This document shows positions 9,875 through 18,427 of a DNA stretch of 64,000 nt, in pieces. Each line of letters opens with the position of its first letter. Within the stretch, counting starts at the first letter, position 1. Origin of the DNA: Cytophagaceae bacterium (GTDB lineage Bacteria > Bacteroidota > Bacteroidia > Cytophagales > Spirosomataceae); assembly GCA_005791165.1 (NCBI GenBank), contig SXXW01000011.1, positions 62,001 through 126,000 of the forward strand. Reading direction: 5' to 3'. Under the pieces are notes generated by a model, which was not told the origin of the DNA, ran no database searches, and was given only the letters and a program-made list of their open reading frames with translations. The translations under genes and the position numbers were made by a program.

Positions 9875-9875
9875 A

Positions 9876-9888
9876 TGAACAGTGTTAA
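9876..9888. promoter_or_regulatory. Candidate TetR operator (13-bp imperfect inverted repeat)
   Basis: TGAACAGTGTTAA: AACA-G-TGTT is a perfect 9-bp inverted repeat, and five of six outer pairs match over 13 bp. It lies directly upstream of the -7 element of the tetR-efflux operon. The size is short for a TetR site (usually 14-20 bp), so this is tentative. Confidence 0.35.
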
Positions 9889-10064
9889 TAAATTGCGTAA
9901 AATTAAAAAAAATTATATTTTCTTTTCGGCTACAAATGGAGATATTTTGCGCCTTTTTGATGATTAGGTACAAGAAATGACAGAGTAAATTCCTTTTTTT
10001 TATAAAATGCAGCGTAGAAGAAATTTTGATTCAATTCCGCTAAAATAGTAGATATAATAAACAA

Positions 10065-10385
10065 ATGATTAGTACAACTCAATCTCAATTGTGGGAATCA
10101 GGGCTATTTTTTAATCCCAATCCCGGGAAAATATATTTTTTGCCCACGCGAATAGATGATTCTAAAGCCTGGATTTTACCAGCTAATTTTTTTATTCATT
10201 CACAGGACTGGACCATTGTATTTGAAAATAAAGAAGTACGTATTTATCTCAATATGGAATTGGGCAGTAATATTTGCTTGTATAAGAAAATGAGTGGCTC
10301 TGAAATAAAAATTTTTGAAAAGGATTGGCTAGATTTTCAATCTTCTACTCAGGAGGCGTTTGATTTAAGAGGCTTCGACTTTTAA
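10065..10385 (+). CDS. Small hypothetical protein (106 aa)
   Basis: No family recognised. The protein has no signal peptide or membrane helix, is rich in aromatic residues (many Phe and Trp) and ends in RGFDF. Codon use and AT content resemble the neighbouring genes, and the frame is open from a good ATG with no competing ORF on either strand, so it is probably real. It sits alone, divergent from the tetR operon, with its own 215-base upstream gap, and is followed by a set of inverted repeats before the GH140 gene. Function unknown. Confidence 0.6.
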   Translation: MISTTQSQLWESGLFFNPNPGKIYFLPTRIDDSKAWILPANFFIHSQDWTIVFENKEVRIYLNMELGSNICLYKKMSGSEIKIFEKDWLDFQSSTQEAFDLRGFDF

Positions 10386-10388
10386 ATA

Positions 10389-10432
10389 AAACAGATTTTT
10401 TGACTTGATCAAGCTGTTTCAACTTAAACAGC
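10389..10432. repeat. Three-segment inverted repeat AAACAG / CTGTTT / AAACAGC around a CTTGATCAAG palindrome
   Basis: AAACAG (10389-10394) can pair with CTGTTT (10414-10419), and GCTGTTT (10413-10419) can instead pair with AAACAGC (10426-10432). The two hairpins exclude each other. A perfect 10-bp palindrome CTTGATCAAG (10404-10413) sits between. It lies after the 106-aa ORF and upstream of the GH140-like gene. It may be a DNA operator or an RNA switch; there is no T-tract, so it is not a standard terminator. Confidence 0.5.
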
Positions 10433-10501
10433 GAGCCCTTAGTCTTTCTAGTGATGGGTTAAATTAAAAACCATTTTTATGTAATTTGTGTAAATTCAAG
10501 C

Positions 10502-10509
10502 TAAATTTG
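10502..10509 (+). promoter_or_regulatory. Candidate -7 promoter element of the GH140-like gene
   Basis: TAAATTTG matches the TAnnTTTG consensus fully and ends 18 bases before the ATG at 10528, which supports that start over the ORF-track start at 10486 (the -7 element would otherwise lie inside the coding region). Confidence 0.5.
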
Positions 10510-10527
10510 CAAACCAAATCGATTTAC

Positions 10528-12177
10528 ATGATTCGCTTATTATTCGTTTTTGTTTTTATTTTAACGTGGTCCACAAGCACTTTTGGGCAGTTTCAAGTAA
10601 GCGAAAATCGTCGATTTATCACACGCGATGGCAAGCCATTTTTCTGGCTTGGAGATACAGCCTGGGAACTTTTTCATCGACTTTCCAAAGAAGATGCCAC
10701 CTATTATTTCAAGAAAAGAAGCGAGCAGGGATTCACCGTTATTCAAGCGGTGGCCTTAGCGGAATTAGATGGATTGCAAACACCTAATGCTAATGGAGAT
10801 TTGCCGCTCATCGATTTAGACCCCACAAAACCCAATGAAAAATATTTTGCTCACGTAGATACTCTGATCACTATTGCGGGCAAATTTGGTCTGACCATTG
10901 CAATGCTCCCAACTTGGGGAGACAAAGTGGATAAGTCGACCTGGGGAAAAGGGCCAGAAATTTTTAACGCAAAAAACGCAAATACCTATGGAAAATGGAT
11001 CGGCCAGCGCTTTGAAAAAAAGACCAATTTGATTTGGACAATGGGAGGCGATCGCAATCCAAAAAATGCCCAACAAATAGAAATTTGGAATGCTTTAGCT
11101 GAAGGAGTTACGGCTGGTGCCGGTGGACCCAATAAGGTGCTCATGAGTTTTCATCCGCAGCCCAATGCCCTAGGTTCTGCCGAATGGTTTCATCAAAGCG
11201 AATGGTTAGATTTCAATATGTTTCAAAATGGGCATTGTCGAGATCAAGAGCACTATTTAAAAGTATCAACGTTATATAACAAGGCTCCCTTTAAGCCGAT
11301 CATCGACGGTGAACCGATGTACGAAGATCACCCCGTTTGTTTTAACGCAAAGGACTTGGGAACATCAAGTGCCTATGACATCAGAAAATATGCCTATTTG
11401 GACTTATTTGCGGGTGCCTTTGGACATACCTATGGTTGTCATGATGTGTGGCAAATGTTTGATTCCACGCGTGTCGGAATTAATGGCCCCCATTTTCCTT
11501 GGAAAATTGCCTTAGATTTACCTGGTGCAAACCAAATGAAATTTGCCCGAGAATTAATGGAATCTAAATCCATGCTCGACCGAATTCCAGATCAATCCAT
11601 TTTAATTGAGTCCGACGAAACCCCCGGGGAGCGTATCCAAGCGACTCGTGGAAAAGACTATGTTTTTGTTTATTCATGCGTAGGGAAAAGATTCCGCCTA
11701 AAAATGGGCCAAATTCCCGGTGAAAAATCAACTTACTTTTGGGTGAATCCTAGGACGGGCGAAAAGTCAACCAAAAATAACATCAACAATACTGGAATTC
11801 AGACTTTCACGCCACCTTCTAAAGGATATGGCTTGGACTGGGTGATGGTCTTAGAATCTTTACCAGATCCAAAACCTGAAGTTAAACCTGAGCCTGCTGC
11901 TGCAGAGGTAAAGCCGAGCCAAGAGGCTAAAACTCCTGCGACTCCATTAGCACCGGCCAATGCCCCTGAGGTAAAAGCAGAAACCAAACCGCAATCCGCT
12001 GCAACAACTCCTTTGCAAGCGAGTCCCGCGACTACGCCCACCATAGTCCCTGAAGTAAAACCTCAGGTTTCGCCAACGAGCACTTTACAAGCAAGTCCAG
12101 CGACAGCGCCTACGGCTCCCACAGCAAATACAGCAACAGAAAATAGTTCAGCGACCACCGCTCAGCCTAACAAATAA
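10528..12177 (+). CDS. GH140/DUF4038-type glycoside hydrolase with Pro/Ala-rich tail
   Basis: The ORF track starts at 10486, but the ATG at 10528 gives a clean signal peptide (MIRLLFVFVFILTWSTSTFGQ) and follows a -7 promoter element, so I use it (549 residues). The mature part opens with FITRDGKPFFWLGDTAWELFHRL, the hallmark start of the DUF4038/GH140 TIM barrel, and IWTMGGDRNP and IDGEPMYED carry likely catalytic acids. A small beta-domain follows (about 370-450), like the putative collagen-binding domain PF12904. GH140 includes the apiosidase of rhamnogalacturonan-II breakdown; the family is broad and this substrate is not certain. The last ~100 residues are low-complexity Pro/Ala/Thr with imperfect repeats (LQASPATTPT, LQASPATAPT; PEVKPE, PEVKAE, PEVKPQ), perhaps a linker or surface spacer. 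Confidence 0.85.
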   Translation: MIRLLFVFVFILTWSTSTFGQFQVSENRRFITRDGKPFFWLGDTAWELFHRLSKEDATYYFKKRSEQGFTVIQAVALAELDGLQTPNANGDLPLIDLDPTKPNEKYFAHVDTLITIAGKFGLTIAMLPTWGDKVDKSTWGKGPEIFNAKNANTYGKWIGQRFEKKTNLIWTMGGDRNPKNAQQIEIWNALAEGVTAGAGGPNKVLMSFHPQPNALGSAEWFHQSEWLDFNMFQNGHCRDQEHYLKVSTLYNKAPFKPIIDGEPMYEDHPVCFNAKDLGTSSAYDIRKYAYLDLFAGAFGHTYGCHDVWQMFDSTRVGINGPHFPWKIALDLPGANQMKFARELMESKSMLDRIPDQSILIESDETPGERIQATRGKDYVFVYSCVGKRFRLKMGQIPGEKSTYFWVNPRTGEKSTKNNINNTGIQTFTPPSKGYGLDWVMVLESLPDPKPEVKPEPAAAEVKPSQEAKTPATPLAPANAPEVKAETKPQSAATTPLQASPATTPTIVPEVKPQVSPTSTLQASPATAPTAPTANTATENSSATTAQPNK

Positions 12178-12261
12178 ATACGCCAAATTAAGAATTCGCC
12201 AAGCGCATTTATTTGTCATATTATTTATTAATTTGGCATCGCTAAACCTAATTATACACGT

Positions 12262-13074
12262 ATGTTAACCCAAGCTCAAATCGATTCCTATCATCAAGAT
12301 GGTTATGTCCAAATACCTGGTATGTTCAATCAAGCAGAAATTGACCTATTGTATGGCGTGGCGACGGACGATTCAGTGGTCAACAATTCATTTGACTTAA
12401 ATGATCAAAACGGAAAGAAAACAAAATTAACGCTTTGGTTTACTGCTGGCGACGATTCTTTCGGCTTAATGTCTCGTTGCGCCCGACTGGTTCAAGGGGT
12501 TCAAAGTCTTTTAGGTCCCGGCAAAGTATGCCATTTTCACTCTAAAGTGATGCAAAAAGAACCTCGCGTAGGAGGCGCTTGGGAGTGGCATCAAGATTAT
12601 GGATATTGGTACAAAAATGGTTTTTTATATCCCGAAGCCATGATTTCAGTGATGGTTGCTTTGACGGATGCTACGATCGAAAATGGCTGCCTGCAAGTTT
12701 TAAAAGGCACCCATAAAATGCAAAGAATTGAACATCATTTTGCGGGGGAGCAACAAGGCGCCGACATGGATTTTGTCCAAGAAGCAGAAAAGGTTTCAGA
12801 CCTTATTTACTGTGAATTAAAAGCGGGAGACGTTCTGTTTTTCCACCCCAATGTCCTTCATCGCTCCGAAGCAAATCTTTCGGAAACGGCCCGTTGGTCT
12901 GTCATTTCCGCCTACAACTTAGCCCACAATATTCCTTTCAGGGAAAAAAATACTTCTTGCATTACACCTGTGGCCATGGTGTCCGATGAAGCTTTGCTTG
13001 CCAGCGGGAAAAAAGAAGTTCATCAGGCCGATTTTCTATTGAAAGAAAAGGAAATTACTCTTCAAGTCAAATGA
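12262..13074 (+). CDS. Phytanoyl-CoA dioxygenase (PhyH) family Fe(II)/2-oxoglutarate oxygenase
   Basis: A 270-residue cytosolic oxygenase of the PhyH family (PF05721). The facial triad is visible: H110 and D112 in WEWHQDYGYW and a distal histidine in FFHPNVLHRSEAN (H195 or H200), with the 2-oxoglutarate-binding arginine likely R211 in ETARWSVIS. The enzyme should hydroxylate a small organic substrate. It leads a three-gene run whose next gene (sugar isomerase/epimerase) overlaps it by 4 bases, and a Gfo/Idh/MocA oxidoreductase follows. This trio suggests oxidation and isomerisation of a sugar or polyol, possibly one freed by the upstream GH140-like hydrolase. Such PhyH genes are common in sugar-catabolic neighbourhoods, but their substrates are mostly unknown. 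Confidence 0.87.
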   Translation: MLTQAQIDSYHQDGYVQIPGMFNQAEIDLLYGVATDDSVVNNSFDLNDQNGKKTKLTLWFTAGDDSFGLMSRCARLVQGVQSLLGPGKVCHFHSKVMQKEPRVGGAWEWHQDYGYWYKNGFLYPEAMISVMVALTDATIENGCLQVLKGTHKMQRIEHHFAGEQQGADMDFVQEAEKVSDLIYCELKAGDVLFFHPNVLHRSEANLSETARWSVISAYNLAHNIPFREKNTSCITPVAMVSDEALLASGKKEVHQADFLLKEKEITLQVK

Positions 13075-13973
13075 TGACGCAGCCATTTTCTAGACGCAAA
13101 TTTTTACTGATGTTGCCGGTAGGAGCCTCGCTTTTTTATGAAGGCCAAGAGCAAAGAGTGATTTCTAGCAATGGATATAATTGGATTACTTTTTACCAAA
13201 GAGCCGGGAAAGTATGGGGCCAAGATTGGGACGCATGTATCCAAGATTATGCTCATTCAGGGTTGAAGGCTTTGGAGCCATCCATCGGAAATGTAGCCGA
13301 TGTAAATAAGCTAATTCCCGCATTAAAAAAATACGATATTTCCCTGCCTTCCATTTATGTCGGCAGTATTTTGCATGAACCCAAGGAAGCGGATTTGTCG
13401 ATCCAACGAATCTTAGCGATTGCAGACCGATTAAAATCAGAAGGGACCAACATTATCGTGACGAATCCCAGTCCATTGAAAAATGGCGTGGCAAAAACGG
13501 ATGCAGAACTGGTATGTCAAGTGGAAAAACTGAATTTGCTGGGGAGTCAATTAAAACAAAAAGGGATCACCCTAGCGTATCATACACACGATGTTGAGTT
13601 TCGTGAAAACGCAAAAGAATTTCATTATGTTTTGCAACATACAAAACCCGAAAATCTGGCTTTTTGCATGGATGTACATTGGGTGTATCGAGGTTCCGGA
13701 AATTCCGAACAAACGGTTTTCGACATTTTGAAAACCTATGGAAACAGGATCGTTGCTTTGCATATTCGTCAGTCTGAAAATGGAATTTGGACCGAAACCT
13801 TTTCCGGAAAAGGGGACATCGATTATGTTCGCTTTGCCAAAGAATTAAAAAAGAAAAAAATTAAACCCCATTTAGTCATCGAGCAATGTCTTGAAGCTAA
13901 AACGGTTCAAACGATGGATGCCGCTCAGGCTCATGCCATCGATTTAAAAGTAGTCAAAGCATTATTTAATTAA
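13071..13973 (+). CDS. Sugar phosphate isomerase/epimerase (xylose isomerase-like TIM barrel)
   Basis: A 300-residue protein of the AP_endonuc_2/IolE-like superfamily (PF01261). Likely metal ligands lie in AYHTHDVEF, CMDVHWV, ALHIRQ and LVIEQC, the usual order of His/Asp/Glu ligands in the barrel. The N-terminus MMTQPFSRRKFLLMLPVGASLF is a Tat-like signal (SRRKFLL), so the protein may be exported folded, or anchored in the inner membrane, as is common for this group in Bacteroidota. Its ATG overlaps the stop of the PhyH gene (ATGATGA), indicating translational coupling. It likely interconverts or epimerises a keto sugar; substrate unknown. Confidence 0.87.
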   Translation: MMTQPFSRRKFLLMLPVGASLFYEGQEQRVISSNGYNWITFYQRAGKVWGQDWDACIQDYAHSGLKALEPSIGNVADVNKLIPALKKYDISLPSIYVGSILHEPKEADLSIQRILAIADRLKSEGTNIIVTNPSPLKNGVAKTDAELVCQVEKLNLLGSQLKQKGITLAYHTHDVEFRENAKEFHYVLQHTKPENLAFCMDVHWVYRGSGNSEQTVFDILKTYGNRIVALHIRQSENGIWTETFSGKGDIDYVRFAKELKKKKIKPHLVIEQCLEAKTVQTMDAAQAHAIDLKVVKALFN

Positions 13974-13980
13974 AAAGATT

Positions 13981-15180
13981 ATGGCTAAAGTATGTATTTT
14001 GGGAGGAGGATTTATCGGCCGTTTTTATGCGGAATCCCTTTGCGGTAGACGAGGAAAAGATATTGTGACCGTGGTTTATGCACGTAAAAAAGAAACAGCG
14101 ATTCGCTTTGCGACAGATTATCAAGTCGCTCATTTTACCACCGAAATGGAGGAGGCCATCGCCCATGCGGAGACTGAATTTGTGGTGATTGCGTTACCTA
14201 ATTATTTACATGAGGAAGCCGTAATGCTTTGTGTGAAACACAAAAAAGCGGTGTTATGTACCAAGCCATTGGGTCGGACTGCAGCGGAGGCATTAAGGAT
14301 GACCTTGGCCTGCGAGGAAGCTGGGGTTTTTGCCGGATATTTAGAAGATCTTTGTTATACCCCGAAATTTTTAAAGTCGGTGAAAAGTGTGGAGGCGGGT
14401 TCCATAGGCCGAGTGCTTTGGGCGAAATCCAGGGAAACACATCCAGGTCCGCATTCCGATTGGTTTTGGGATATTGAAAAAGCAGGGGGCGGAGCTGTGT
14501 TGGATTTAGGTTGCCATTGCATTGAAATTGCAAGAAATTTTATAGGAAAAGATATTTTGCCTGTTGAAGTGATGTGCTGGGCCGACACCCAAGTGAAGCC
14601 GATTGACGCAGAAGACCATGCCATCGGTTTAGTTAAATATGAGAATGGTGCGATAGGCCAATTTGAAGTTTCTTGGACTTTTCGCGGAGGCATGGATTTA
14701 AGAGATGAGGTGATGGGAACCGAAGGGACCATTTGGGTCAACTCATTTTTACGGACGGGCTTTGAAATGTTTACTACCGGTGCGGGCACCGATTATGTGG
14801 CGGAAAAAGCGGAGTCGACAAGCGGTTGGCAATTTCCCGTAGGCGATGAAGCGCATGAATTAGGCTACCCAACGATGTTTAATGACATGTTTGATTCGTA
14901 TGAAAAAGGAGAGCAACCCCGTGAAACTTTTTACGATGGATACGTAGTCAACGCGATTGTAGATGCGGCCTATAAATCTGCTAAAACAAAATTGTGGGAG
15001 CCAGTTAATTTGCCAGTTTGGCGCGGTCAAACAGGCGTACAAAAACCGTCTGTGTACCAAGAATACGACGGGGAGCATTGGTTTATCAAGGATGAGATAT
15101 TACCCAACGGCGATAAAAAAGTGATTTTAAAGAATAAAAAAACGGGTGAAATTTCTGAAAAAGAAACCTGGAAAAACTAA
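13981..15180 (+). CDS. Gfo/Idh/MocA-family NAD(P)-dependent oxidoreductase
   Basis: A 399-residue sugar dehydrogenase. The N-terminal Rossmann fold starts with VCILGGGFIGRFYAESL (residues 4-20). The conserved EKP motif appears as CTKPLG with the catalytic lysine at K95, and the C-terminal alpha/beta domain has GGGAVLDLGCHCIEIA with the active-site His. No signal peptide is present. It lies 7 bases after the isomerase/epimerase gene as third gene of the PhyH operon. Pairs of this enzyme with AP_endonuc_2-type isomerases usually handle oxidised (keto) sugars or inositols. The hairpin after its stop is a likely two-way terminator shared with the facing gene. Confidence 0.9.
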   Translation: MAKVCILGGGFIGRFYAESLCGRRGKDIVTVVYARKKETAIRFATDYQVAHFTTEMEEAIAHAETEFVVIALPNYLHEEAVMLCVKHKKAVLCTKPLGRTAAEALRMTLACEEAGVFAGYLEDLCYTPKFLKSVKSVEAGSIGRVLWAKSRETHPGPHSDWFWDIEKAGGGAVLDLGCHCIEIARNFIGKDILPVEVMCWADTQVKPIDAEDHAIGLVKYENGAIGQFEVSWTFRGGMDLRDEVMGTEGTIWVNSFLRTGFEMFTTGAGTDYVAEKAESTSGWQFPVGDEAHELGYPTMFNDMFDSYEKGEQPRETFYDGYVVNAIVDAAYKSAKTKLWEPVNLPVWRGQTGVQKPSVYQEYDGEHWFIKDEILPNGDKKVILKNKKTGEISEKETWKN

Positions 15181-15182
15181 AG

Positions 15183-15217
15183 AAAATGGGTGAAGCTCAA
15201 TGCTTCGCCCATTTTTT
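15183..15217. terminator. Bidirectional intrinsic terminator
   Basis: Stem AAAATGGGTGAAGC / GCTTCGCCCATTTT (14 bp with one G-T pair), loop TCAAT, then TTT on the plus strand. The A-run before the stem gives a U-tract on the minus strand too. It fills the gap between two convergent genes. Confidence 0.85.
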
Positions 15218-18206
15218 ATTTCTTAATGTAAGCGATTAAATCAGCCATAGCTTTCAGATTGATGTTGCCTTCTAAGCCATTAGGCATAGCTGAAACACGC
15301 ATATCTCGCTTCGATTTAATTCGGGTCTTTTCGATGTTTTGAACCGTTCCACCCATTAATTTTAATGCGATAGATTGATTGTTTTCTGAGGTGATAATTC
15401 CTGTTAATCGAGTTCCATCTGTCATTTCAAGTTCCCATTGGCCATATTTATCAGCAATGGAGTTGTTCGGATTGATGATTTCAGTAACGATGGATAATGC
15501 ATTTCTGCTTTTCAATGTCGATAAATTTGGTCCAAACTCGACCCCTTTTACGTCTTTAATGATGTGGCATGTGGTACAATTAGCCTCAAAAACTTTCTTT
15601 CCGTTTTCCGCATTTCCTGCCATTTCTGCCGCCGGCAAATAGTTTTGTAAAATAGCCTTTCGGTCTTCCGCGATGGCTAAAACTTTTCTTGCCAAAGCAC
15701 GCACTCCCTTGTCGTAATAATTCATTAACTCGACAAACTGTGGCCAGGCTAAATCAGTTTTTGGAATGTTATTTTTCTCAACTTCTTTGAGCAAGCTAGT
15801 GATGTATGTATCATTAAAAAGCATGTATTTAATCCATTCTTTTTTAGCCTTTGGTGCCATCGAAGAATACGCTCGATTGATCGCAATTAAATCGGCGGGC
15901 TTAATTATTTTAGGCAAAGAAGTGATGGCCGCTACCTGTAAATGCTCTGGATTTTTTTGACTTAACAGGTTGACTAGTTGGGCTTCCACCGCAGGTGTCT
16001 TAGCCAATGCCACCAGTTTTAACGAGCTTGCCTGTAATTCTTTGTTGGCAGATACACTCGCTTTTTTACTGCCTTCTGCAATAATGGCATTGTTTTTTGG
16101 TAAACCGCTGATCGCAAAAATTCGGATAATCGATCCCCTCAATTCATTGTTTTCTGTACTATAAAAAGTACGGGCCATTAAGTCTTTTTGTGCTTCCGAT
16201 AGGTGGAAGTCGGCGTCCGTCTCATTCACATACGCGGCAACTCCTTTTAAGATAGCCGCTTGCCACCAGTCATTTTTTGGATTGTTGTCAATGGCTAAAT
16301 TTAAAAATTCAGTATCTCCTTTCTTCACTAAGGTGGCCGCGAGATATTCTAAAAACTCAGATTTTCCTTCGCTGGCAGTAGGCCCCATCGCTTGTGTACT
16401 AAATTTCAATAAATCATATTCTGCCCCTTGAGAGGAGGCGATGGCTGCGATTCCTGTCCAATGATCATCGATGTCTTTGGTCAAAATCTTCGCTTTTAAT
16501 TCAGCCATTTTGGGTAAACTCAGATAGCTCGACGAACATATCCATTGAAATCTGACGCGAGCCGAAGGGTCATCAGCTAATTTAATCAGGGACTCATTTA
16601 TAGCTGAATTTCCTTTAAATCCTGGCTTTTGCATCATGCGATCTGCGAGTTGTAATGCATTTTCCCGAACACCTTCATAACCCGATTGTAATGCATTTTC
16701 AAGATCTTTGGGATTTAAAATTCCCAAGTCGTGTAGCAACCATAAGGCGGCGACAGTCCCATATTCCGCATCGGAACGGACTAAATCAGATAGCGCTGAA
16801 GCTACTTTTTTATCGCCACGTTGAAATAAAAGTCGTTGGGCTGTCTTTCTAAACCAACCATTTTCATGGCTCAGTAATTTGACTAATTCATCAGAAGATT
16901 TTTCACTCAAGCGTACCGATTTCATCCAATCCATCGGGACGCTTCCCTTCTTAGTCACGCGGTAGATTCGGCCTTTCGTAGAGCCGTTATATAATGCCCC
17001 ACTTTTATTTACCTCATCTGACATCCACTCTGGATGCTCAATCAATTGGCGATAATAATCAACCACATAAAGCGCACCATCAGGTCCAACATAAAAATTA
17101 ACTGGTCGGAACCATGGATCTTTTGACGCTAAGAATTCCTTTTTTTCTAAGAGTCTTTTGCCTGAAAAAGTAGCCCCTTTGGACTCAATAATGTCGGCAT
17201 GAACGAGGTTGTGCGTAGGCTCGCCGATGAATGTCACATTTTTAAAGTCCTTCCCAAAAGCCCCGCCGTCATACCAAGTCACACTGCAACTAGAAGACAC
17301 CACGCCGATGTCGGTAAGCAATTGGTGATTTGGGTTTTCTGAAATTGGATACACTTCACATGCATCCCCATGATCTGGTATTTTAGACATGGCTTCTGAA
17401 ATCACTAAATTTTTATTGGCATTTACATAGCGCGCGTCGATCACCTCATGAAAAAGATGGTCAGCATTATCGGTATAAAAACGTCTGCCCCACGGATCCG
17501 TCGTATGTCCATATTGAGTCTCCCCGGATAAGGATTCAATCTCAAATGAGCCTGGCTTAAAACGAACATTTCGGCCATTTCCATTTTGTGGTAATTTAGG
17601 GGCATTGGGATTGCCAGCGAACGTGATTTCTTTCCCTTTATCTCCAAAAATATTTTCATAAGAGAAGGAATTGATGGCTCCCGAATGACCTACATAAATC
17701 CAATTATCAATCCCAAATTTTGGGCTGTTCATATTGTGTTGCGGGTTTGACAAAGAGAATCCCGTCAAAATTACTTCGCGTTTATCCGCCTTATTATCTC
17801 CATCGGTATCTTCTAAATAAATGATGTTGGGGGAATCAGCGACTAAAATTCCCTTCTTCCATTTCATGATTCCCATGGGAAGCGTTAAGCTATCGGCAAA
17901 CAAAATGCTTTTGTCTGGGTAACCGTCTTGATTCGTATCTACCAACTTTTTAACGTGGCCTTTTTTGCTTAGATCTAATGGATAGCCCGACATTTCTAAT
18001 ACGAACCAATTGCCATCTTCGTCGATTTCCATCGCCACTGGATCTGCGATTAAGGGGTCAGCGGCCACTAATTCCACTTCAAACCCATCCATCACTTGAA
18101 TGGAATTCAAGGCTTTTTGATGCTCATCTGAGAGCTTAATCATGGGATGTTCTTTGCCCTGACAACTGATGATCAACAGGCTAATCGCTAAAATTAGATA
18201 TCTCAT
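15216..18206 (-). CDS. PVC-type heme-binding lipoprotein: propeller dehydrogenase + HEAT-like repeats + cytochrome c
   Basis: A 996-residue lipoprotein (lipobox IISC, C15). Residues ~30-420 form the sugar-dehydrogenase-like propeller of TIGR02604 (EMSGYPLDL, PVNFYVGPDGALYVVDYYRQ). Residues ~430-850 are helical repeats of the HEAT type. Residues ~865-996 form a cytochrome c domain (TIGR02603) with CTTCH at 877-881 and a likely axial Met at 974 (SAMPNG). It should oxidise a substrate, perhaps a sugar, and pass electrons to heme c, probably at the outer face of a membrane. These proteins are abundant in Planctomycetes/Verrucomicrobia and occur in Cytophagales. It faces the PhyH/isomerase/oxidoreductase operon across a shared terminator, and the sialidase-like gene is divergent from it, suggesting a common sugar theme. 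Confidence 0.88.
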   Translation of the reverse strand: MRYLILAISLLIISCQGKEHPMIKLSDEHQKALNSIQVMDGFEVELVAADPLIADPVAMEIDEDGNWFVLEMSGYPLDLSKKGHVKKLVDTNQDGYPDKSILFADSLTLPMGIMKWKKGILVADSPNIIYLEDTDGDNKADKREVILTGFSLSNPQHNMNSPKFGIDNWIYVGHSGAINSFSYENIFGDKGKEITFAGNPNAPKLPQNGNGRNVRFKPGSFEIESLSGETQYGHTTDPWGRRFYTDNADHLFHEVIDARYVNANKNLVISEAMSKIPDHGDACEVYPISENPNHQLLTDIGVVSSSCSVTWYDGGAFGKDFKNVTFIGEPTHNLVHADIIESKGATFSGKRLLEKKEFLASKDPWFRPVNFYVGPDGALYVVDYYRQLIEHPEWMSDEVNKSGALYNGSTKGRIYRVTKKGSVPMDWMKSVRLSEKSSDELVKLLSHENGWFRKTAQRLLFQRGDKKVASALSDLVRSDAEYGTVAALWLLHDLGILNPKDLENALQSGYEGVRENALQLADRMMQKPGFKGNSAINESLIKLADDPSARVRFQWICSSSYLSLPKMAELKAKILTKDIDDHWTGIAAIASSQGAEYDLLKFSTQAMGPTASEGKSEFLEYLAATLVKKGDTEFLNLAIDNNPKNDWWQAAILKGVAAYVNETDADFHLSEAQKDLMARTFYSTENNELRGSIIRIFAISGLPKNNAIIAEGSKKASVSANKELQASSLKLVALAKTPAVEAQLVNLLSQKNPEHLQVAAITSLPKIIKPADLIAINRAYSSMAPKAKKEWIKYMLFNDTYITSLLKEVEKNNIPKTDLAWPQFVELMNYYDKGVRALARKVLAIAEDRKAILQNYLPAAEMAGNAENGKKVFEANCTTCHIIKDVKGVEFGPNLSTLKSRNALSIVTEIINPNNSIADKYGQWELEMTDGTRLTGIITSENNQSIALKLMGGTVQNIEKTRIKSKRDMRVSAMPNGLEGNINLKAMADLIAYIKK

Positions 18207-18427
18207 TTTGAATGATTTTTACGAAATAAATGTATAAAAATTATTGAATTAATACATGATAACTCAAATTTTAATCTAATGTTTGTTATTCTTCTTTACC
18301 CAAATGTTTTTTTAATTTAGTAATTATTTAAGAGATATGTGGAATTTTGAACCTAGAAAAAGGGATTAAATATTCCTTCAAGTTTAAAATATTTTTTTTC
18401 TAACTTGCAATTAAACCTATTGAAACC

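Noticed and set aside
9755-9973. 72-aa minus-strand ORF over the tetR promoter
   Set aside because: It overlaps the tetR start and the -7 element, and the composition is that of non-coding AT-rich DNA read in frame.
14198-14789. Long minus-strand ORFs opposite the Gfo/Idh/MocA gene (111 and 144 aa)
   Set aside because: Shadow ORFs of a gene with clear family motifs; they contain no domain.
18207-18427. Possible small RNA or ORF in the 221-base gap before the sialidase-like gene
   Set aside because: No ORF of note and no strong hairpin; it holds divergent promoter-like AT-rich sequence (TACATTTA on the minus strand, TAACTTGC near the plus-strand start).
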